Part shown: positions 9,050 through 18,642 of the stretch, one piece after another
Layout: every line of letters begins with the position of its first letter
Position numbering within the stretch: position 1 is the stretch's first letter
Source of the DNA: Pacificimonas aurantium
GTDB lineage: Bacteria > Pseudomonadota > Alphaproteobacteria > Sphingomonadales > Sphingomonadaceae
Direction: 5' to 3'
Length of the DNA: 64,000 bases
NCBI RefSeq assembly: GCF_020092905.1
Contig: NZ_JAGSGB010000001.1
Span: forward strand, 558,001 to 622,000
The notes under the pieces: generated by a model
The model's input: the letters and a program-made list of their open reading frames with translations, nothing else
Told to the model about the DNA's origin: nothing
Databases searched by the model: none
Made by a program: the position numbers and the translations under genes

Positions 9050-9718
9050 GTGACCAAGCCCATCCGTATCGCCCCCTCCATTTTGTCCGCAGATTTCGCC
9101 AAGCTTGGCGAAGAAGTGCGCGCCGTCGACAATGCCGGCGCCGACTGGATCCATGTCGACGTCATGGACGGCCATTTCGTGCCGAACATCACCATCGGCC
9201 CCGCCGTGGTGAAGGCGCTGAGGCCGCATTCAGAGAAGACCTTCGACGTCCACCTGATGATCTCTCCGGTCGATGCCTATCTGGAGGAGTTCGCCGAGGC
9301 GGGCGCCGATATCCTGACGGTCCACCCCGAAGCGGGCGCGCACACGCACCGAACGATCCAGACGATCAAGGCGCTGGGGAAGAAGGCGGGACTCTCGCTG
9401 AACCCCGGCACGCCGACCAACGTGCTCGATTACCTGATCGACGAGCTGGACCTGATCCTGGTGATGAGCGTCAATCCCGGCTTTGGCGGCCAGTCCTTCA
9501 TCGACAGCCAGCTGCGCAAGATCGAGGACATCCGCCGCCGCATCGATGCCAGCGGCCGCGATATCGACCTGGAGGTGGACGGCGGCATCAACGCCGACAC
9601 CTCGCAGCGGGTACGCGACGCCGGCGCCGATGCGCTGGTGGCGGGTTCCGCCACATTCAAGGGCGGCCCCTCCGCCTACGCCGACAACATCGCCGCCCTG
9701 CGCGGCGAGGAGAGGTGA
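9050..9718 (+). CDS. rpe: ribulose-phosphate 3-epimerase
   Basis: 222 residues from a GTG at 9050; no in-frame ATG suits the conserved N-terminus ([11 protein letters not shown]). The TIM-barrel signature segments [22 protein letters not shown] and the phosphate-binding EVDGG are intact and carry the metal-binding His and Asp residues. It interconverts ribulose-5-phosphate and xylulose-5-phosphate in the pentose phosphate pathway. The stop overlaps the next start by 4 bases (GTGA), so translation of the heparinase-like gene is coupled to it. Confidence 0.95.
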   Translation: MTKPIRIAPSILSADFAKLGEEVRAVDNAGADWIHVDVMDGHFVPNITIGPAVVKALRPHSEKTFDVHLMISPVDAYLEEFAEAGADILTVHPEAGAHTHRTIQTIKALGKKAGLSLNPGTPTNVLDYLIDELDLILVMSVNPGFGGQSFIDSQLRKIEDIRRRIDASGRDIDLEVDGGINADTSQRVRDAGADALVAGSATFKGGPSAYADNIAALRGEER

Positions 9719-11310
9719 GCCTCCTCGAAAGGTTCGGTCTCAAGCGGCGCGTTCCGCTTCGGCTGGTCGCAACCCTCGGCGATCCCGTGCCAGGCGATGC
9801 GGAGGCGGCGCGCGCGCTTCTGAAAGGCGAGATCGTCTGGCGCGGCGAGCGATTCGTCCTGCGCTCGGGCGACTGGGACCTGCCCTCCGCCTCCGAGGCA
9901 TTCCGCACCCATGTGCACGGCTTTGCCTGGCTGCGCGACCTGGCCGCCGCCATGCGGCCCGATGAAGCGACCGAATTCCTGTCGCCGATCCTCGATGGCT
10001 GGCTGTCGCGCTACGGCGATCCGGGCGATCTTGCCTGGCGCGCCGACCGCGCCGGCCTGCGCGCGGCGTTCTGGATCCTGCATGCCCCGCTGGTCCTGAA
10101 CACGGATGCCGAGCGCCGCAAAACGCTCCTGAAGACGCTGGTGATGTCCGCGCTGCATGCCGAGCGGACCGGCTCGAAACTGCCCAGGGGGATGCCGCGC
10201 CTGCACGCCGCCGCCGGTGTCACGCTGGGCGCGCTGCTGATCGACGGCGGCGGCCCCGCCCCGAAGCGGGCGGAAAAATTGCAGGCCGACGCGGCGGAGA
10301 GCACGGTCCTGCCGCACGGCCTTCCCGCCTCCCGCGCGCCCGCGGACCTGCTGGCGGTGCTGGAATGGGTCCAGGTCTGCCGTCTGGCCTACCAGGCCGT
10401 TCGCGAGCCGCTGTCGCCGCCGCTGGAAGAGCTCGATGCCCGCGCACGCGCGGGACTGAAGGCCGCCCGCCTCGGCGACGGACGGCTGACGGCGCTGCAC
10501 GGCGGAAACATCTGCCGGCGCTCTCGCATCGATCATGCGCTCGGATGGCCGGGACAGGCGCAGCGCGGCATCGGTGCCGGTGCGGATTCAGGGCTGCAGC
10601 GGCTGGAAAACGGCAGGACCGTCCTCCTCTTCGACGCAGGCCCCCCGCCCGAGCCCGCGGACAATGAGGCGGCCCATGCCGGCGCGCTTGCCTTCGAAAT
10701 GAGCGACGAGGCAGAGCGGGTCATCGTCAATGTGGGCGGTGACCGGGGCCTGCGCGGCGCGCTCGATGCCCGCTTGAAGACCCCCGTTCGCTACAGCGCG
10801 GCGCATTCCACCCTGATCCTCGCCGATACGAACCAGTCCGCCGTCGCGCGCGGCGAACCCCTCGGCGCCGGCGTCGACACGGTCTCGGTCGAGCGCGAGG
10901 ACGAAGATAACGGCCTTCGCGTCACCGCAACGCATGACGGCTACCGCGCCGCCTTCGGCTTTCTGCACGAGCGGGCGCTGCGCCTGTCCGAAACCGGCCG
11001 GGAAATCGAGGGAGTGGACAGGCTGATCCCGGCAGGCCGCAAGCGCAGGCGGGCGGCGGAACTCGCCATCCGCTTTCACCTTGCGCCGGGCCTCGACATC
11101 ACGCCGACCGCGGACCTTCGCGGTGCGCTCGTCCGGACACGGTCGGGCGCTCTGTGGCAGCTGAAGACCGATTCCGGGACGGTTTCTGTGGACGACAGCC
11201 TCTGGATCGGCGAGGAGGGCCGCGCAATTCGGACCCGGCAGCTGGTCGTCTCGGACGAAGCCCCTGCCGACGGCTGGTCGGGCCGCTGGACGTTCAGGAA
11301 GATGGGATAG
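9715..11310 (+). CDS. heparinase II/III-like protein
   Basis: 531 residues from the GTG at 9715. An alpha-helical toroid-type N-terminal half (to about residue 300) is followed by a beta-rich half beginning near the conserved YSAAHSTL segment, the layout of Hepar_II_III proteins. There is no signal peptide, so it is probably cytoplasmic, unlike secreted polysaccharide lyases. The position between rpe and purH is, from memory, common in alphaproteobacteria, which suggests a housekeeping role, perhaps in cell envelope sugar metabolism. The substrate is unknown. It is translationally coupled to rpe, and purH follows 2 bases after its stop. Confidence 0.8.
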   Translation: MSLLERFGLKRRVPLRLVATLGDPVPGDAEAARALLKGEIVWRGERFVLRSGDWDLPSASEAFRTHVHGFAWLRDLAAAMRPDEATEFLSPILDGWLSRYGDPGDLAWRADRAGLRAAFWILHAPLVLNTDAERRKTLLKTLVMSALHAERTGSKLPRGMPRLHAAAGVTLGALLIDGGGPAPKRAEKLQADAAESTVLPHGLPASRAPADLLAVLEWVQVCRLAYQAVREPLSPPLEELDARARAGLKAARLGDGRLTALHGGNICRRSRIDHALGWPGQAQRGIGAGADSGLQRLENGRTVLLFDAGPPPEPADNEAAHAGALAFEMSDEAERVIVNVGGDRGLRGALDARLKTPVRYSAAHSTLILADTNQSAVARGEPLGAGVDTVSVEREDEDNGLRVTATHDGYRAAFGFLHERALRLSETGREIEGVDRLIPAGRKRRRAAELAIRFHLAPGLDITPTADLRGALVRTRSGALWQLKTDSGTVSVDDSLWIGEEGRAIRTRQLVVSDEAPADGWSGRWTFRKMG

Positions 11311-11312
11311 AC

Positions 11313-12923
11313 ATGACGGACAAGGTCGCCGTGCGGCGCGCGCTTCTTTCGGTTTCGGACAAGTCCGGGCTGGTGGACTTCGCCAGGCAGCTGGCGACGC
11401 ACGGTGTCGAGCTCGTCTCCACCGGCGGCACGGCGCGCGCGCTGCGCGATACCGGGCTGGACGTGAAGGACATTTCCGAACTGACGGACTTTCCGGAAAT
11501 GATGGACGGGCGCGTGAAGACGCTGCACCCCAAGGTCCATGGCGGGCTTCTCGGCGTGCGCGGAAACGCCGAACATGAAGCCGCGATGGCGGCGCACGAC
11601 ATCGCCCCCATCGACCTGGTCTGCGTCAATCTCTACCCCTTCAGCGAGACCGTGGCGCGCGGCGCGGACCGCGACGAGATCATCGAGAATATCGACATCG
11701 GCGGTCCCTCGATGGTGCGCTCGGCCGCAAAGAACCACGCCGCCGTCACCATCGTCACCGATCCCGCCGACTATGCCCTGGTCGCTGCCGAACTCGACGA
11801 ACAGGGCGGCGCGACAAGCCTTGCCATGCGGCGGCGGCTCGCGGCCAAGGCCTATGCGGCCACGGCCGCCTATGATTCCGCGATTTCCAGCTGGTTCGCC
11901 TTTTCCGACCAGGGCGAAGCGTTCCCGGAGACGATGACGGTCGCCATGTCCCGGTCGAGCGAACTCCGCTACGGCGAGAACCCGCACCAGGCGGCTGCGG
12001 TCTACACGCCCATGGGCCCGCACGCCGCCGGGGTCGCCCAGGCCGAACAGGTCCAGGGCAAGGAGCTGAGCTACAACAATCTGAACGACGCGGACGGCGC
12101 GCTCGACCTGATCAGCGAGTTTCGCGGCGAGGCGCCGACCATCGCGATCATCAAACATGCCAATCCCTGCGGCGTCGCCACGGACGAGACGGTCGAGGCG
12201 GCCTACCGCGCGGCGCTCGCCTGCGACCCCGTCTCCGCGTTCGGCGGTATCATCGCCGCGAACCGGCCGCTCGACGGCGCCGCCGCCGAGGCGATTACGG
12301 GGATCTTCACCGAAGTCGTCATCGCGCCCGACGCCGATGCCGACGCGCGGGAGATCTTCGCGAAAAAGAAGAACCTGCGACTGCTGCTGACCGGAGAGCT
12401 TCCCGATGCGGCGCGCACCGGCCTGCTGCTGAAGACGATCGCCGGCGGCATGCTGCTGCAGTCGCGCGACAATGCACTTGTCGACGGCGGGGCGGGCGCC
12501 TCCGGCAGTGACCTCAACATCGTCACCAAGCGTGCACCGACAGACGCGGAACGCGCCGACATGATGTTCGCCTGGCGCGTTGCGAAACATGTGAAATCGA
12601 ACGCCGTCATCTACGCCAAGGGCGGGTCGACCGCCGCCATCGGCGCCGGCCAGATGAGCCGGCTCGATTCCGCGCGAATTGCCGCCTCGAAAGCACGTGA
12701 TGCGGCGGAGGCAGCGGGATGGGACGCGCCGCGTACGCAGGGAAGCGCCGTCGCGTCGGACGCCTTTTTCCCGTTCGCCGACGGCCTGGTCGCCTGCGCC
12801 GAGGCGGGCGCCACGTCGGTGATCCAGCCCGGCGGCTCGGTTCGGGACGAGGAGGTCATCGCCGCCGCCGACGAACGCGGGCTGGCCATGGCATTTACCG
12901 GCATGCGGCATTTCCGGCACTGA
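11313..12923 (+). CDS. purH: bifunctional AICAR transformylase / IMP cyclohydrolase
   Basis: 536 residues, the expected size. The N-terminal IMP cyclohydrolase domain (about 1-190) begins [13 protein letters not shown] and contains STGGTA and [13 protein letters not shown]. The C-terminal AICAR formyltransferase domain has RYGENPHQ, the catalytic KHANPCG motif, [10 protein letters not shown] and a terminal GMRHFRH. It performs the last two steps of IMP synthesis. The ATG at 11313 is just after the previous stop; in-frame upstream codons belong to the overlapping gene and are rejected. A hairpin follows at 12936. Confidence 0.97.
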   Translation: MTDKVAVRRALLSVSDKSGLVDFARQLATHGVELVSTGGTARALRDTGLDVKDISELTDFPEMMDGRVKTLHPKVHGGLLGVRGNAEHEAAMAAHDIAPIDLVCVNLYPFSETVARGADRDEIIENIDIGGPSMVRSAAKNHAAVTIVTDPADYALVAAELDEQGGATSLAMRRRLAAKAYAATAAYDSAISSWFAFSDQGEAFPETMTVAMSRSSELRYGENPHQAAAVYTPMGPHAAGVAQAEQVQGKELSYNNLNDADGALDLISEFRGEAPTIAIIKHANPCGVATDETVEAAYRAALACDPVSAFGGIIAANRPLDGAAAEAITGIFTEVVIAPDADADAREIFAKKKNLRLLLTGELPDAARTGLLLKTIAGGMLLQSRDNALVDGGAGASGSDLNIVTKRAPTDAERADMMFAWRVAKHVKSNAVIYAKGGSTAAIGAGQMSRLDSARIAASKARDAAEAAGWDAPRTQGSAVASDAFFPFADGLVACAEAGATSVIQPGGSVRDEEVIAAADERGLAMAFTGMRHFRH

Positions 12924-12935
12924 CCCGCACTCCTC

Positions 12936-12956
12936 CCCCGCCTGAGTAAGGCGGGG
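12936..12956 (+). terminator. hairpin after purH, possible terminator
   Basis: A perfect 7-base-pair GC-rich stem (CCCCGCC / GGCGGGG) encloses a 7-base loop, 13 bases past the purH stop. The following sequence is only TCTG, so the uridine tract is weak; it may be Rho-assisted or bidirectional. Confidence 0.45.
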
Positions 12957-13037
12957 TCTGAGGGCCCGGCAGCGAGCGAAGATAGACACCGAATTTAACC
13001 GAATATTTCCACGTCGCGTCTACGCCTCCCGAAGGAG

Positions 13038-15419
13038 ATGGGGACGGCAATGGCGGTATCCGCGCAGAAATTGGTGAAACGGGCGGAAATCCTGTCCTAC
13101 TTGCAGCGGCGGGGAATCGAGTCCTGCCAGCGGTCCGTTACCATGGCGACGGCGGGCAATCTGATCTTCGCCGGCCTCCTGCTGCTGACCTTTGCCGACC
13201 TGAACAGCAGTGCGGCGCTGTTGAGCCCGCTGTCGGTCATTCTGATCGGCGTCGCGCTGCGCTTCCTAGCCACGGCAAGTTCGCTTCCCAAACAGCACGA
13301 CCTGAAAGGCCGGCTCGCCATCAAACGCCGCACCCGCCTGCTGGAGCTGGCCAATGCCGGTCTCGGCGCAGCCTGGCTGTGCGTGATGCTTCTTCTCGGC
13401 CAGGGGGCGTCGCACTCTGAACTGATGCTGATTGGCTTTACCGCAGCAGGCGTGATGGGTGTCGAGGCGATCAGCCTGTCGGCGCTGCCGAGGGCTGCTG
13501 CGATTTCCGTCGGTTGCATCGCCGCCGGCGGCATGGCCGCCATGGCCACGGCAGGCGAGATCGGCGGCGTTGCCCTGATGATCGCGCTGATGCTGATGCT
13601 GATGCGCGGTATCGTTCAGCGCTATCACACCTTCCGCAACTCGCACCTGCGGACCCGCGCGCTGCGGCGTTCGCGCGACGTCATCAGCCTGCTGCTGCGC
13701 GAAACAGACTGGGCCCGCACGGACTGGCTATGGGAGCTCGACGCAGGCGGACGTCTCGTCGATCCGGGTTACCGCTTCGCCGAGGCGGCGGGACGAAGCA
13801 TCGGGTGGCTCCGCGGCCTGACCCTCGACGCCCTGTTCGACGAAGGCCCGGAACGAACCCAGTTGGTACATTATCTGGAGGCGAAGCTCTCCTTTCGCAA
13901 CGTTGCCGTGCGCGTCACGCGCGACGGCGAAACCCGCTGGTGGTCACTTTCCGGCAGGCCAGTAGAAAATGGCGACCGAGTGGCGTTCCGCGGCTTTGCT
14001 ACAGACATTACCGAAATGCGGGAGGCCGAAGCAAAAGTCGCCTATATGGCGCATTTCGATGCGCTGACCGGGTTGGCGAACCGCGCCACGTTCAACCAGG
14101 ACTTCTCCAGATCTCTCGAGCGGCGGCGCGGTCAGCAGCAGGTCGCGCTGCTGTTCCTCGACCTCGACCGCTTCAAGGCCATCAACGATCTGTACGGCCA
14201 CGATGTGGGTGACAGCGTACTGGCGGAGGCGGGCGTCCGCCTGAAGACCGTCCTAGACGAGGCTTTGACCGTTGCGCGCTTCGGCGGCGACGAATTCGCC
14301 GTCCTCCTCGAAGGCCGGGACGTGGAGGCGCGCGCCCGCGACGTCGCCCGCCGGATTTTCGATGCGTACCGCGACCCGGTGGCGGCAGGTCCGCACCGGC
14401 TCGAAGTGGGTACGAGCATCGGCATGGCGGTCGCGCCGCGCGACGGCAAGACGATGGGCGACCTGATCCGTGCGGCCGATCTCGCGCTGTACGAGGCGAA
14501 GCGTTCGGGCAGAGGCCAGATGTGCGCGTTCCGCCCGGAAATCGGCGAGCGCGACGACGAAAGCCGGGCGCTTCAGGCCGACCTGATGAACGCGATGAAC
14601 AGCGAGCAGCTGGAAATCCACTACCAGCCGCTGATCGACGTGAAGACGCGCGCGACGATCGGCTATGAGGCGCTGCTGCGCTGGCGCCGCCCGGACGGAC
14701 GCCTGATCATGCCGGACGACTTCATTCCGCTGGCAGAGCGCTGCGGCCTGATCGTACCGCTTGGCGAGTGGGTGATCCGCGAGGCCGTGCGGCAGCTTGC
14801 CGACTTCCCGGACGATGTCGGTGTTGCCGTGAACGTCTCGCCGGTACAGCTTCGCGACGGCAACCTGCCCGCGACGGTCATGTCGGCGCTGGCGAGCTGC
14901 GACCAGCCGGGGCACAGGCTTGAGCTGGAAATCACGGAGAATGTCGTGCTGGAGGATTCTTCGGCCGTGCGCGCCTCGCTTGAGACTCTGCAGAAGATGG
15001 GCGTGCGCCTCGCCCTCGACGACTTCGGCACGGGGTATGCCTCGCTGAATTATCTGCGCCAGTTCCGCTTCGACAAGGTGAAGATCGACCGGAGCTTCAT
15101 CAGCGAATTCACCAGCCGCAAGGAAAGCCTAGCCGTGCTTCGGGCGACGATCGACCTTGCCTCGAACCTCGGGATCACCACCCTGGCCGAGGGGGTCGAA
15201 TCTGAAGAGCAGATGGAACAACTCGCCCGCGAAGGGTGCCGCCAGGCACAGGGGTTCCTGTTCTCCGCTGCCAAACCCATAGGCGAATTCACCGGGGTCC
15301 CGGGCCAGACCGGTTCCGGCCTCGCCGCAGCGCCGCATGCGCTTGCGCCCGAAGCCACCGAGTCTGCGGCGGTGCCCGAGGGCAAGGTGATCGTGAAGAA
15401 ACTGCGCGCCTCGCCCTGA
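13038..15419 (+). CDS. membrane-bound PAS-GGDEF-EAL cyclic-di-GMP protein
   Basis: Up to 793 residues. Several hydrophobic helices (about residues 38-200) form a membrane sensor region. A PAS-like segment follows (about 225-330), then a GGDEF domain with an intact FGGDEF motif near residue 415 and an EAL domain with intact YEALLRW near 543, metal-binding TENVVLED and the DDFGTGYASL loop. Both active sites look complete, so it could make and break cyclic di-GMP, with one activity perhaps allosteric. Two starts are possible: ATG 13038, which sits directly on AAGGAG, and ATG 13050, 12 bases after it. No partner gene is adjacent. Confidence 0.9.
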   Translation: MGTAMAVSAQKLVKRAEILSYLQRRGIESCQRSVTMATAGNLIFAGLLLLTFADLNSSAALLSPLSVILIGVALRFLATASSLPKQHDLKGRLAIKRRTRLLELANAGLGAAWLCVMLLLGQGASHSELMLIGFTAAGVMGVEAISLSALPRAAAISVGCIAAGGMAAMATAGEIGGVALMIALMLMLMRGIVQRYHTFRNSHLRTRALRRSRDVISLLLRETDWARTDWLWELDAGGRLVDPGYRFAEAAGRSIGWLRGLTLDALFDEGPERTQLVHYLEAKLSFRNVAVRVTRDGETRWWSLSGRPVENGDRVAFRGFATDITEMREAEAKVAYMAHFDALTGLANRATFNQDFSRSLERRRGQQQVALLFLDLDRFKAINDLYGHDVGDSVLAEAGVRLKTVLDEALTVARFGGDEFAVLLEGRDVEARARDVARRIFDAYRDPVAAGPHRLEVGTSIGMAVAPRDGKTMGDLIRAADLALYEAKRSGRGQMCAFRPEIGERDDESRALQADLMNAMNSEQLEIHYQPLIDVKTRATIGYEALLRWRRPDGRLIMPDDFIPLAERCGLIVPLGEWVIREAVRQLADFPDDVGVAVNVSPVQLRDGNLPATVMSALASCDQPGHRLELEITENVVLEDSSAVRASLETLQKMGVRLALDDFGTGYASLNYLRQFRFDKVKIDRSFISEFTSRKESLAVLRATIDLASNLGITTLAEGVESEEQMEQLAREGCRQAQGFLFSAAKPIGEFTGVPGQTGSGLAAAPHALAPEATESAAVPEGKVIVKKLRASP

Positions 15420-15437
15420 GCGAAATTGCCCTCCCGG

Positions 15438-15510
15438 TGCCGGCTGTCGGATTCGAACCAACGGCCTACCGCTTACAAGGCGGTTGCTCTACCAGCTGAG
15501 CTAAGCCGGC
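15438..15510 (-). tRNA. tRNA-Thr (anticodon UGU)
   Basis: The minus strand folds into a full cloverleaf of 73 bases. The acceptor stem is a perfect 7-base-pair GCCGGCT/AGCCGGC. The D arm contains AGCTCAGCTGGTAGAGC, the anticodon arm is ACCGC-CTTGTAA-GCGGT with anticodon TGT, and the T arm contains GGTTCGAATCC. The discriminator is A; the CCA end is not fully encoded (ACC then G on this strand). It reads ACA and, by wobble, other Thr codons. Confidence 0.95.
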
Positions 15511-15585
15511 CTCCCGGGACAAAGCCGCCATGCGCGACCGACCGCGTAGCGGTCAAGCGGTGAAGTGCACTCCCTATGTCGGTAT

Positions 15586-15613
15586 ACTTTACACTAGCCG
15601 AATGGTTTGTCCA
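15586..15613 (-). promoter_or_regulatory. possible sigma-70-type promoter for tRNA-Thr
   Basis: On the minus strand TGGACA (15613-15608) and TAAAGT (15591-15586) are separated by 16 bases, in the most AT-rich stretch near the tRNA. The start point would fall about 70 bases before the tRNA. The match is modest and unverified. Confidence 0.25.
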
Positions 15614-15794
15614 CCAAGTGACTATTTTCATTAGTAAGTTGTCCAATGGCACCGTTCGTGCAGTATGGGCCGAGTAGGGGTTTAGTTTGCGTTGCGTGGG
15701 ACGGTATCGCCGGCCCCGTGTCGCCGTCATAGGGGGGCCACTCTGGACGACGCCGAATTTGGACGAGAGCGGGGAAAAGACCGCCTGTGCCGTC

Positions 15795-16307
15795 ATGGCT
15801 AGGCTGTCGCATCTCCTCGTCAGCGTTGCGAGCCAAATGCTGGTAGGGGGCGATATTAGCGTTCCCTGCCTAATCGGGGCCGCCGGCGGCATACCGGCGA
15901 GTGAAAAGCGTGAGGGCGACCGCGCCACACCGCTCGGCACCTACAGGCTGTCGACAGTCCTGATGCGGCCCGACCGGGTGGTGCCGCCGCCGGGCATCGC
16001 CCTGCCTTGGCGTTGGACGGCGAAGGCCGACGGATGGTCCGACGATCCCGAAGATCCCGCCTACAACCGTCCGGTGCGCCACCCCCATCGCCATTCCGCC
16101 GAACGGATGTGGCGCGACGACGGCCTGTACGACATCGTGGTAACGCTATCGCACAATACGCCTGCCATTCCCGGCGCAGGCAGTGCCGTCTTCCTCCACT
16201 GTACCGCAGCCAAGCCGCATACGGCGGGCTGCGTAGCGGTGGAACGCGGCGCCCTTCTCACCCTGCTGCCGCTGCTGGCGGCGGAGAGCTATCTGAGCAT
16301 CGTCTAA
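15795..16307 (+). CDS. L,D-transpeptidase (YkuD domain) family protein
   Basis: 170 residues from the ATG at 15795; a longer frame back to 15687 exists, but its extra sequence looks non-coding and AT-rich. The motif KREGDRATPLGTY in the N-terminal third and the catalytic His135 (LHCTAAKPHTAGC, with Cys146 as nucleophile) identify the YkuD-type catalytic core. No clear signal peptide is present from this start, which is odd for an enzyme that crosslinks peptidoglycan in the periplasm; the true start or export route is uncertain. The usual SHGC active-site arrangement is here TAGC. Confidence 0.75.
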   Translation: MARLSHLLVSVASQMLVGGDISVPCLIGAAGGIPASEKREGDRATPLGTYRLSTVLMRPDRVVPPPGIALPWRWTAKADGWSDDPEDPAYNRPVRHPHRHSAERMWRDDGLYDIVVTLSHNTPAIPGAGSAVFLHCTAAKPHTAGCVAVERGALLTLLPLLAAESYLSIV

Positions 16308-17341
16308 AGGTCGCGGCGGACGACGCCTGGAAAGCCCATGACGAAGTCGGGGCCGAACGCCGTCGACGGCGTGTGGGTCCCGGGGGCGGCGTCTCCGCGG
16401 TCCACCCGGAGCGCAGCATCGAGCGCCGTGTGCGCCGTAAGGCGATAGGCCTCGGGCGTCTCCAGTTCAGCGACGGCGCGGGTGCCGTCGGCGGCTTCGG
16501 CCTCGGCCACCAACACTGCGCGGGCCCGGTTGCGGACCTCCTCGGACGGGCCGGCCGGCATGCGGTCGATCGCCCTGTGGCCAAGCCACTGCCCAAGCCG
16601 CGTGCCCATGAACCAGCGGGCCGGGCCGGGCAGCGACGCGGCCCGCTTCAGCTGGTCGTTGAGGACGAAGTGCACTTCGATATCGGGAATGCCGGTGGAA
16701 TGGTAAGCTGTTGCCACATCGCCCCAGGACACGGCCATCGTCGGGACAACACCGTTGCCGAGATCGGCCGAACTGCGTGGTGGCTCCTCGAGATATTCGA
16801 TCTGCCCGGCGCGGCGCACGGCGGTTCCGCGCGCAATTCCCTCAAGCGCCGTCCGGGCGGTCCCGCGGCTGACCTCCTCGAGCCCGCCGATCACCAGCGT
16901 AAGCTGGCGGGCGTGCGGAAGCCGGCGGTGAACATGAGCTGCGAGACAGTCGGAGGGGACGACGTCGAAGCCGGCACCCGGCAGCAGGACCACCCCCCTC
17001 GTCTTTGCTTCACCGTCGAGGCCGAAAAGCGATTCGAAGACGGAAATTTCGCCGGTTATGTCGAGATAGTTGATGCCCTGAGCCAGACATGCCCGGGCGA
17101 GCGGGAGGGCGGTCTTCGAAAAGGGACCGGCAAGATTGAGCACCGTGGTAACGCCGGACAGATGGGCTTCCGGATCGGTGGAGAGGCCGAAGTCGCGCGT
17201 TTCGAGCCCGTACTTGCTGCCGAGCGCGTTGAGCGGCTCGGCGCGGCGCCCCCCGAGGAGAGGAGACAGGCCGCGCACGGCCGCCCGCTCCGTCACCAGC
17301 CGTCCGGTATAGCCATAGGCGCCGTAGAGAAGGAGGCTCAT
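16304..17341 (-). CDS. saccharopine dehydrogenase-like NAD(P)-binding protein
   Basis: 345 residues. The N-terminal Rossmann start YGAYGYTGRLV, then NLAGPF and YLDITGE are typical of the saccharopine dehydrogenase-like oxidoreductase family that includes trans-acting enoyl reductases. The protein is too short and lacks the lysine/saccharopine domain of true saccharopine dehydrogenases, so that pathway is not implied. Hydrophobic side chains of lipids or polyketides are typical substrates of relatives. Its stop overlaps that of the convergent L,D-transpeptidase by 4 bases. It lies 6 bases downstream of the GST gene, in the minus-strand run 19301-16304. Confidence 0.8.
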   Translation of the reverse strand: MSLLLYGAYGYTGRLVTERAAVRGLSPLLGGRRAEPLNALGSKYGLETRDFGLSTDPEAHLSGVTTVLNLAGPFSKTALPLARACLAQGINYLDITGEISVFESLFGLDGEAKTRGVVLLPGAGFDVVPSDCLAAHVHRRLPHARQLTLVIGGLEEVSRGTARTALEGIARGTAVRRAGQIEYLEEPPRSSADLGNGVVPTMAVSWGDVATAYHSTGIPDIEVHFVLNDQLKRAASLPGPARWFMGTRLGQWLGHRAIDRMPAGPSEEVRNRARAVLVAEAEAADGTRAVAELETPEAYRLTAHTALDAALRVDRGDAAPGTHTPSTAFGPDFVMGFPGVVRRDL

Positions 17342-17347
17342 GCCGCG

Positions 17348-17959
17348 CTAAGCCCCCGCCGCCGCGGACGCCTCCCTTTCGCGGGCCCGCACAGCCGCAG
17401 GCCTGGCGAGGCAGCGGTCGCGATAGTCGGCCAGCGGCTTTGACGGCTGCAGCATGCCGAAGCTGGCGAGAAAATCGACCGAACCGGCAAGCAGCAGATC
17501 CGCCATGGTGAAGCGCCCGGCGCTGACCCACTCCCGGTCTGCCAGTCTGCGCTCGAGCGCGGCGACCATCTTGTCGAAACTGCCCCACGGAAAGGAGACA
17601 GGATTGGGCGCGATCCCGGCGATCTTCTCAGCCATCGCCGGCTCGATCACCGACGGGGTGTAGAACAGCCAGTAGAGAAACTCGCCGCGCGCCGGGTCAT
17701 CCGCAAGAGGCGCCAGATCGCCGGCGGCGTAGCGATCGGCAAGATAAAGGGCGATTGCCGCCGAGTCGGCGACGCTCGTCTCACCGTCGGTAAGCGCCGG
17801 GACTTTGCCGAGCGGACTCGCCTCGGCGAACCCCTTCGGGTCTCGCCGCGTCTCGGCGCGGATGTCGACTGCTTCCAGCCGATAGGGCCGCCCCACTTCC
17901 TCCAGCATCCAGAATGCGCGCGCAGAGCGAGTCTGCGGGCTCCAATACAGGGTGATCAT
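17348..17959 (-). CDS. glutathione S-transferase family protein
   Basis: 203 residues. The N-terminal thioredoxin-fold domain (about 1-80) starts ITLYWSPQTRSARAFW and contains SPLGKVPALTDG, with the cis-Pro and the ADSAAI glutathione-binding Ser; the helical C-terminal domain follows. The Ser in the first loop (SPQTRSA) is the probable activating residue. The ATG overlaps the stop of the upstream HAD gene by 4 bases. Substrate unknown. Confidence 0.85.
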   Translation of the reverse strand: MITLYWSPQTRSARAFWMLEEVGRPYRLEAVDIRAETRRDPKGFAEASPLGKVPALTDGETSVADSAAIALYLADRYAAGDLAPLADDPARGEFLYWLFYTPSVIEPAMAEKIAGIAPNPVSFPWGSFDKMVAALERRLADREWVSAGRFTMADLLLAGSVDFLASFGMLQPSKPLADYRDRCLARPAAVRAREREASAAAGA

Positions 17960-18642
17960 GCTCGTTCCTCCGCATCGAATGCAGCGAGGTGCGCCGCCAC
18001 CTGTTCATAATCCTTGGCGAGCCAGCGTGCACCCGCTTCCCGCAGCCGGTCGCCATGACCGTCGAGCACATGCCCCGCCGCCAGCAGGCCGCACACCTGC
18101 ATCCCGGCCTTCGCCGCGGCGGTCACGCCGACGGGCGAGTCCTCGATGACGAAACAGGAGCCAGGATCCGCCGCCAGCTGTTCGGCGGCGTAGAGATAGA
18201 TGTCGGGAGCAGGCTTGCTATGCTCCACATGAGTTTTGCCGCTGTAGATGTGCGGCTCGAAACGCGACTTGATGCGGTGGTGGCCGAGATGCGCATCGAG
18301 CCAGCGCATGTCGCTGGACGAGACGATCGCCACAGGGCGGCCGGGAGGCAAGTCGGCGACGAATTCGAGCGCCCCGGCCACCGGCTCGACGCCTTCGCGC
18401 ATGATTCGCCGGTCCTCTTCGCCGCGCCTGGTATGGAAAGCCTCGGGAACGGGTCCGCCCAGCCAGGCCTCGAGCGCGCGAAAGAAGTTCGTCCCAGACA
18501 GGCCGGTGAATTCGCGCACCGCATCGGCGAGCGACGTGGGACGGCCGAGATCGGTGAGAAGGTCCGCCAGATGCAGGTTCCCGGCGAGCTCGCTTTCGAC
18601 GATGACGCCGTCGAAGTCGAAAATAACCGGCGCGCCGCTCAT
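17956..18642 (-). CDS. HAD-family phosphatase (beta-phosphoglucomutase-like)
   Basis: 228 residues. Motif I is IFDFDGVIVES (Asp9 nucleophile, Asp11), motif II is VSSSD, the motif III Lys follows near KPAPDIYL, and motif IV is FVIEDSPVGV. The cap is helical (subfamily IA), as in beta-phosphoglucomutase and phosphoglycolate-type phosphatases. Motif V PAPDIYLYAA is characteristic of sugar-phosphate phosphatases, but specificity cannot be fixed. It overlaps both neighbours by 4 bases (ATGA), so PLPHP-HAD-GST appear to be one coupled operon. Confidence 0.85.
   Translation of the reverse strand: MSGAPVIFDFDGVIVESELAGNLHLADLLTDLGRPTSLADAVREFTGLSGTNFFRALEAWLGGPVPEAFHTRRGEEDRRIMREGVEPVAGALEFVADLPPGRPVAIVSSSDMRWLDAHLGHHRIKSRFEPHIYSGKTHVEHSKPAPDIYLYAAEQLAADPGSCFVIEDSPVGVTAAAKAGMQVCGLLAAGHVLDGHGDRLREAGARWLAKDYEQVAAHLAAFDAEERA

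Noticed and set aside
11076..12989. 637-residue minus-strand frame opposite purH
   Set aside because: Antisense shadow of purH; no domain and low-complexity composition.
15580..15690. AT-richer stretch beside tRNA-Thr as a possible island boundary
   Set aside because: No integrase, direct repeat of the tRNA end or mobile gene is present; it lies on the promoter side of the tRNA and is short.
16304..17341. True saccharopine dehydrogenase of lysine metabolism
   Set aside because: Only the Rossmann part and enoyl-reductase-like pattern are seen; no lysine pathway neighbours.
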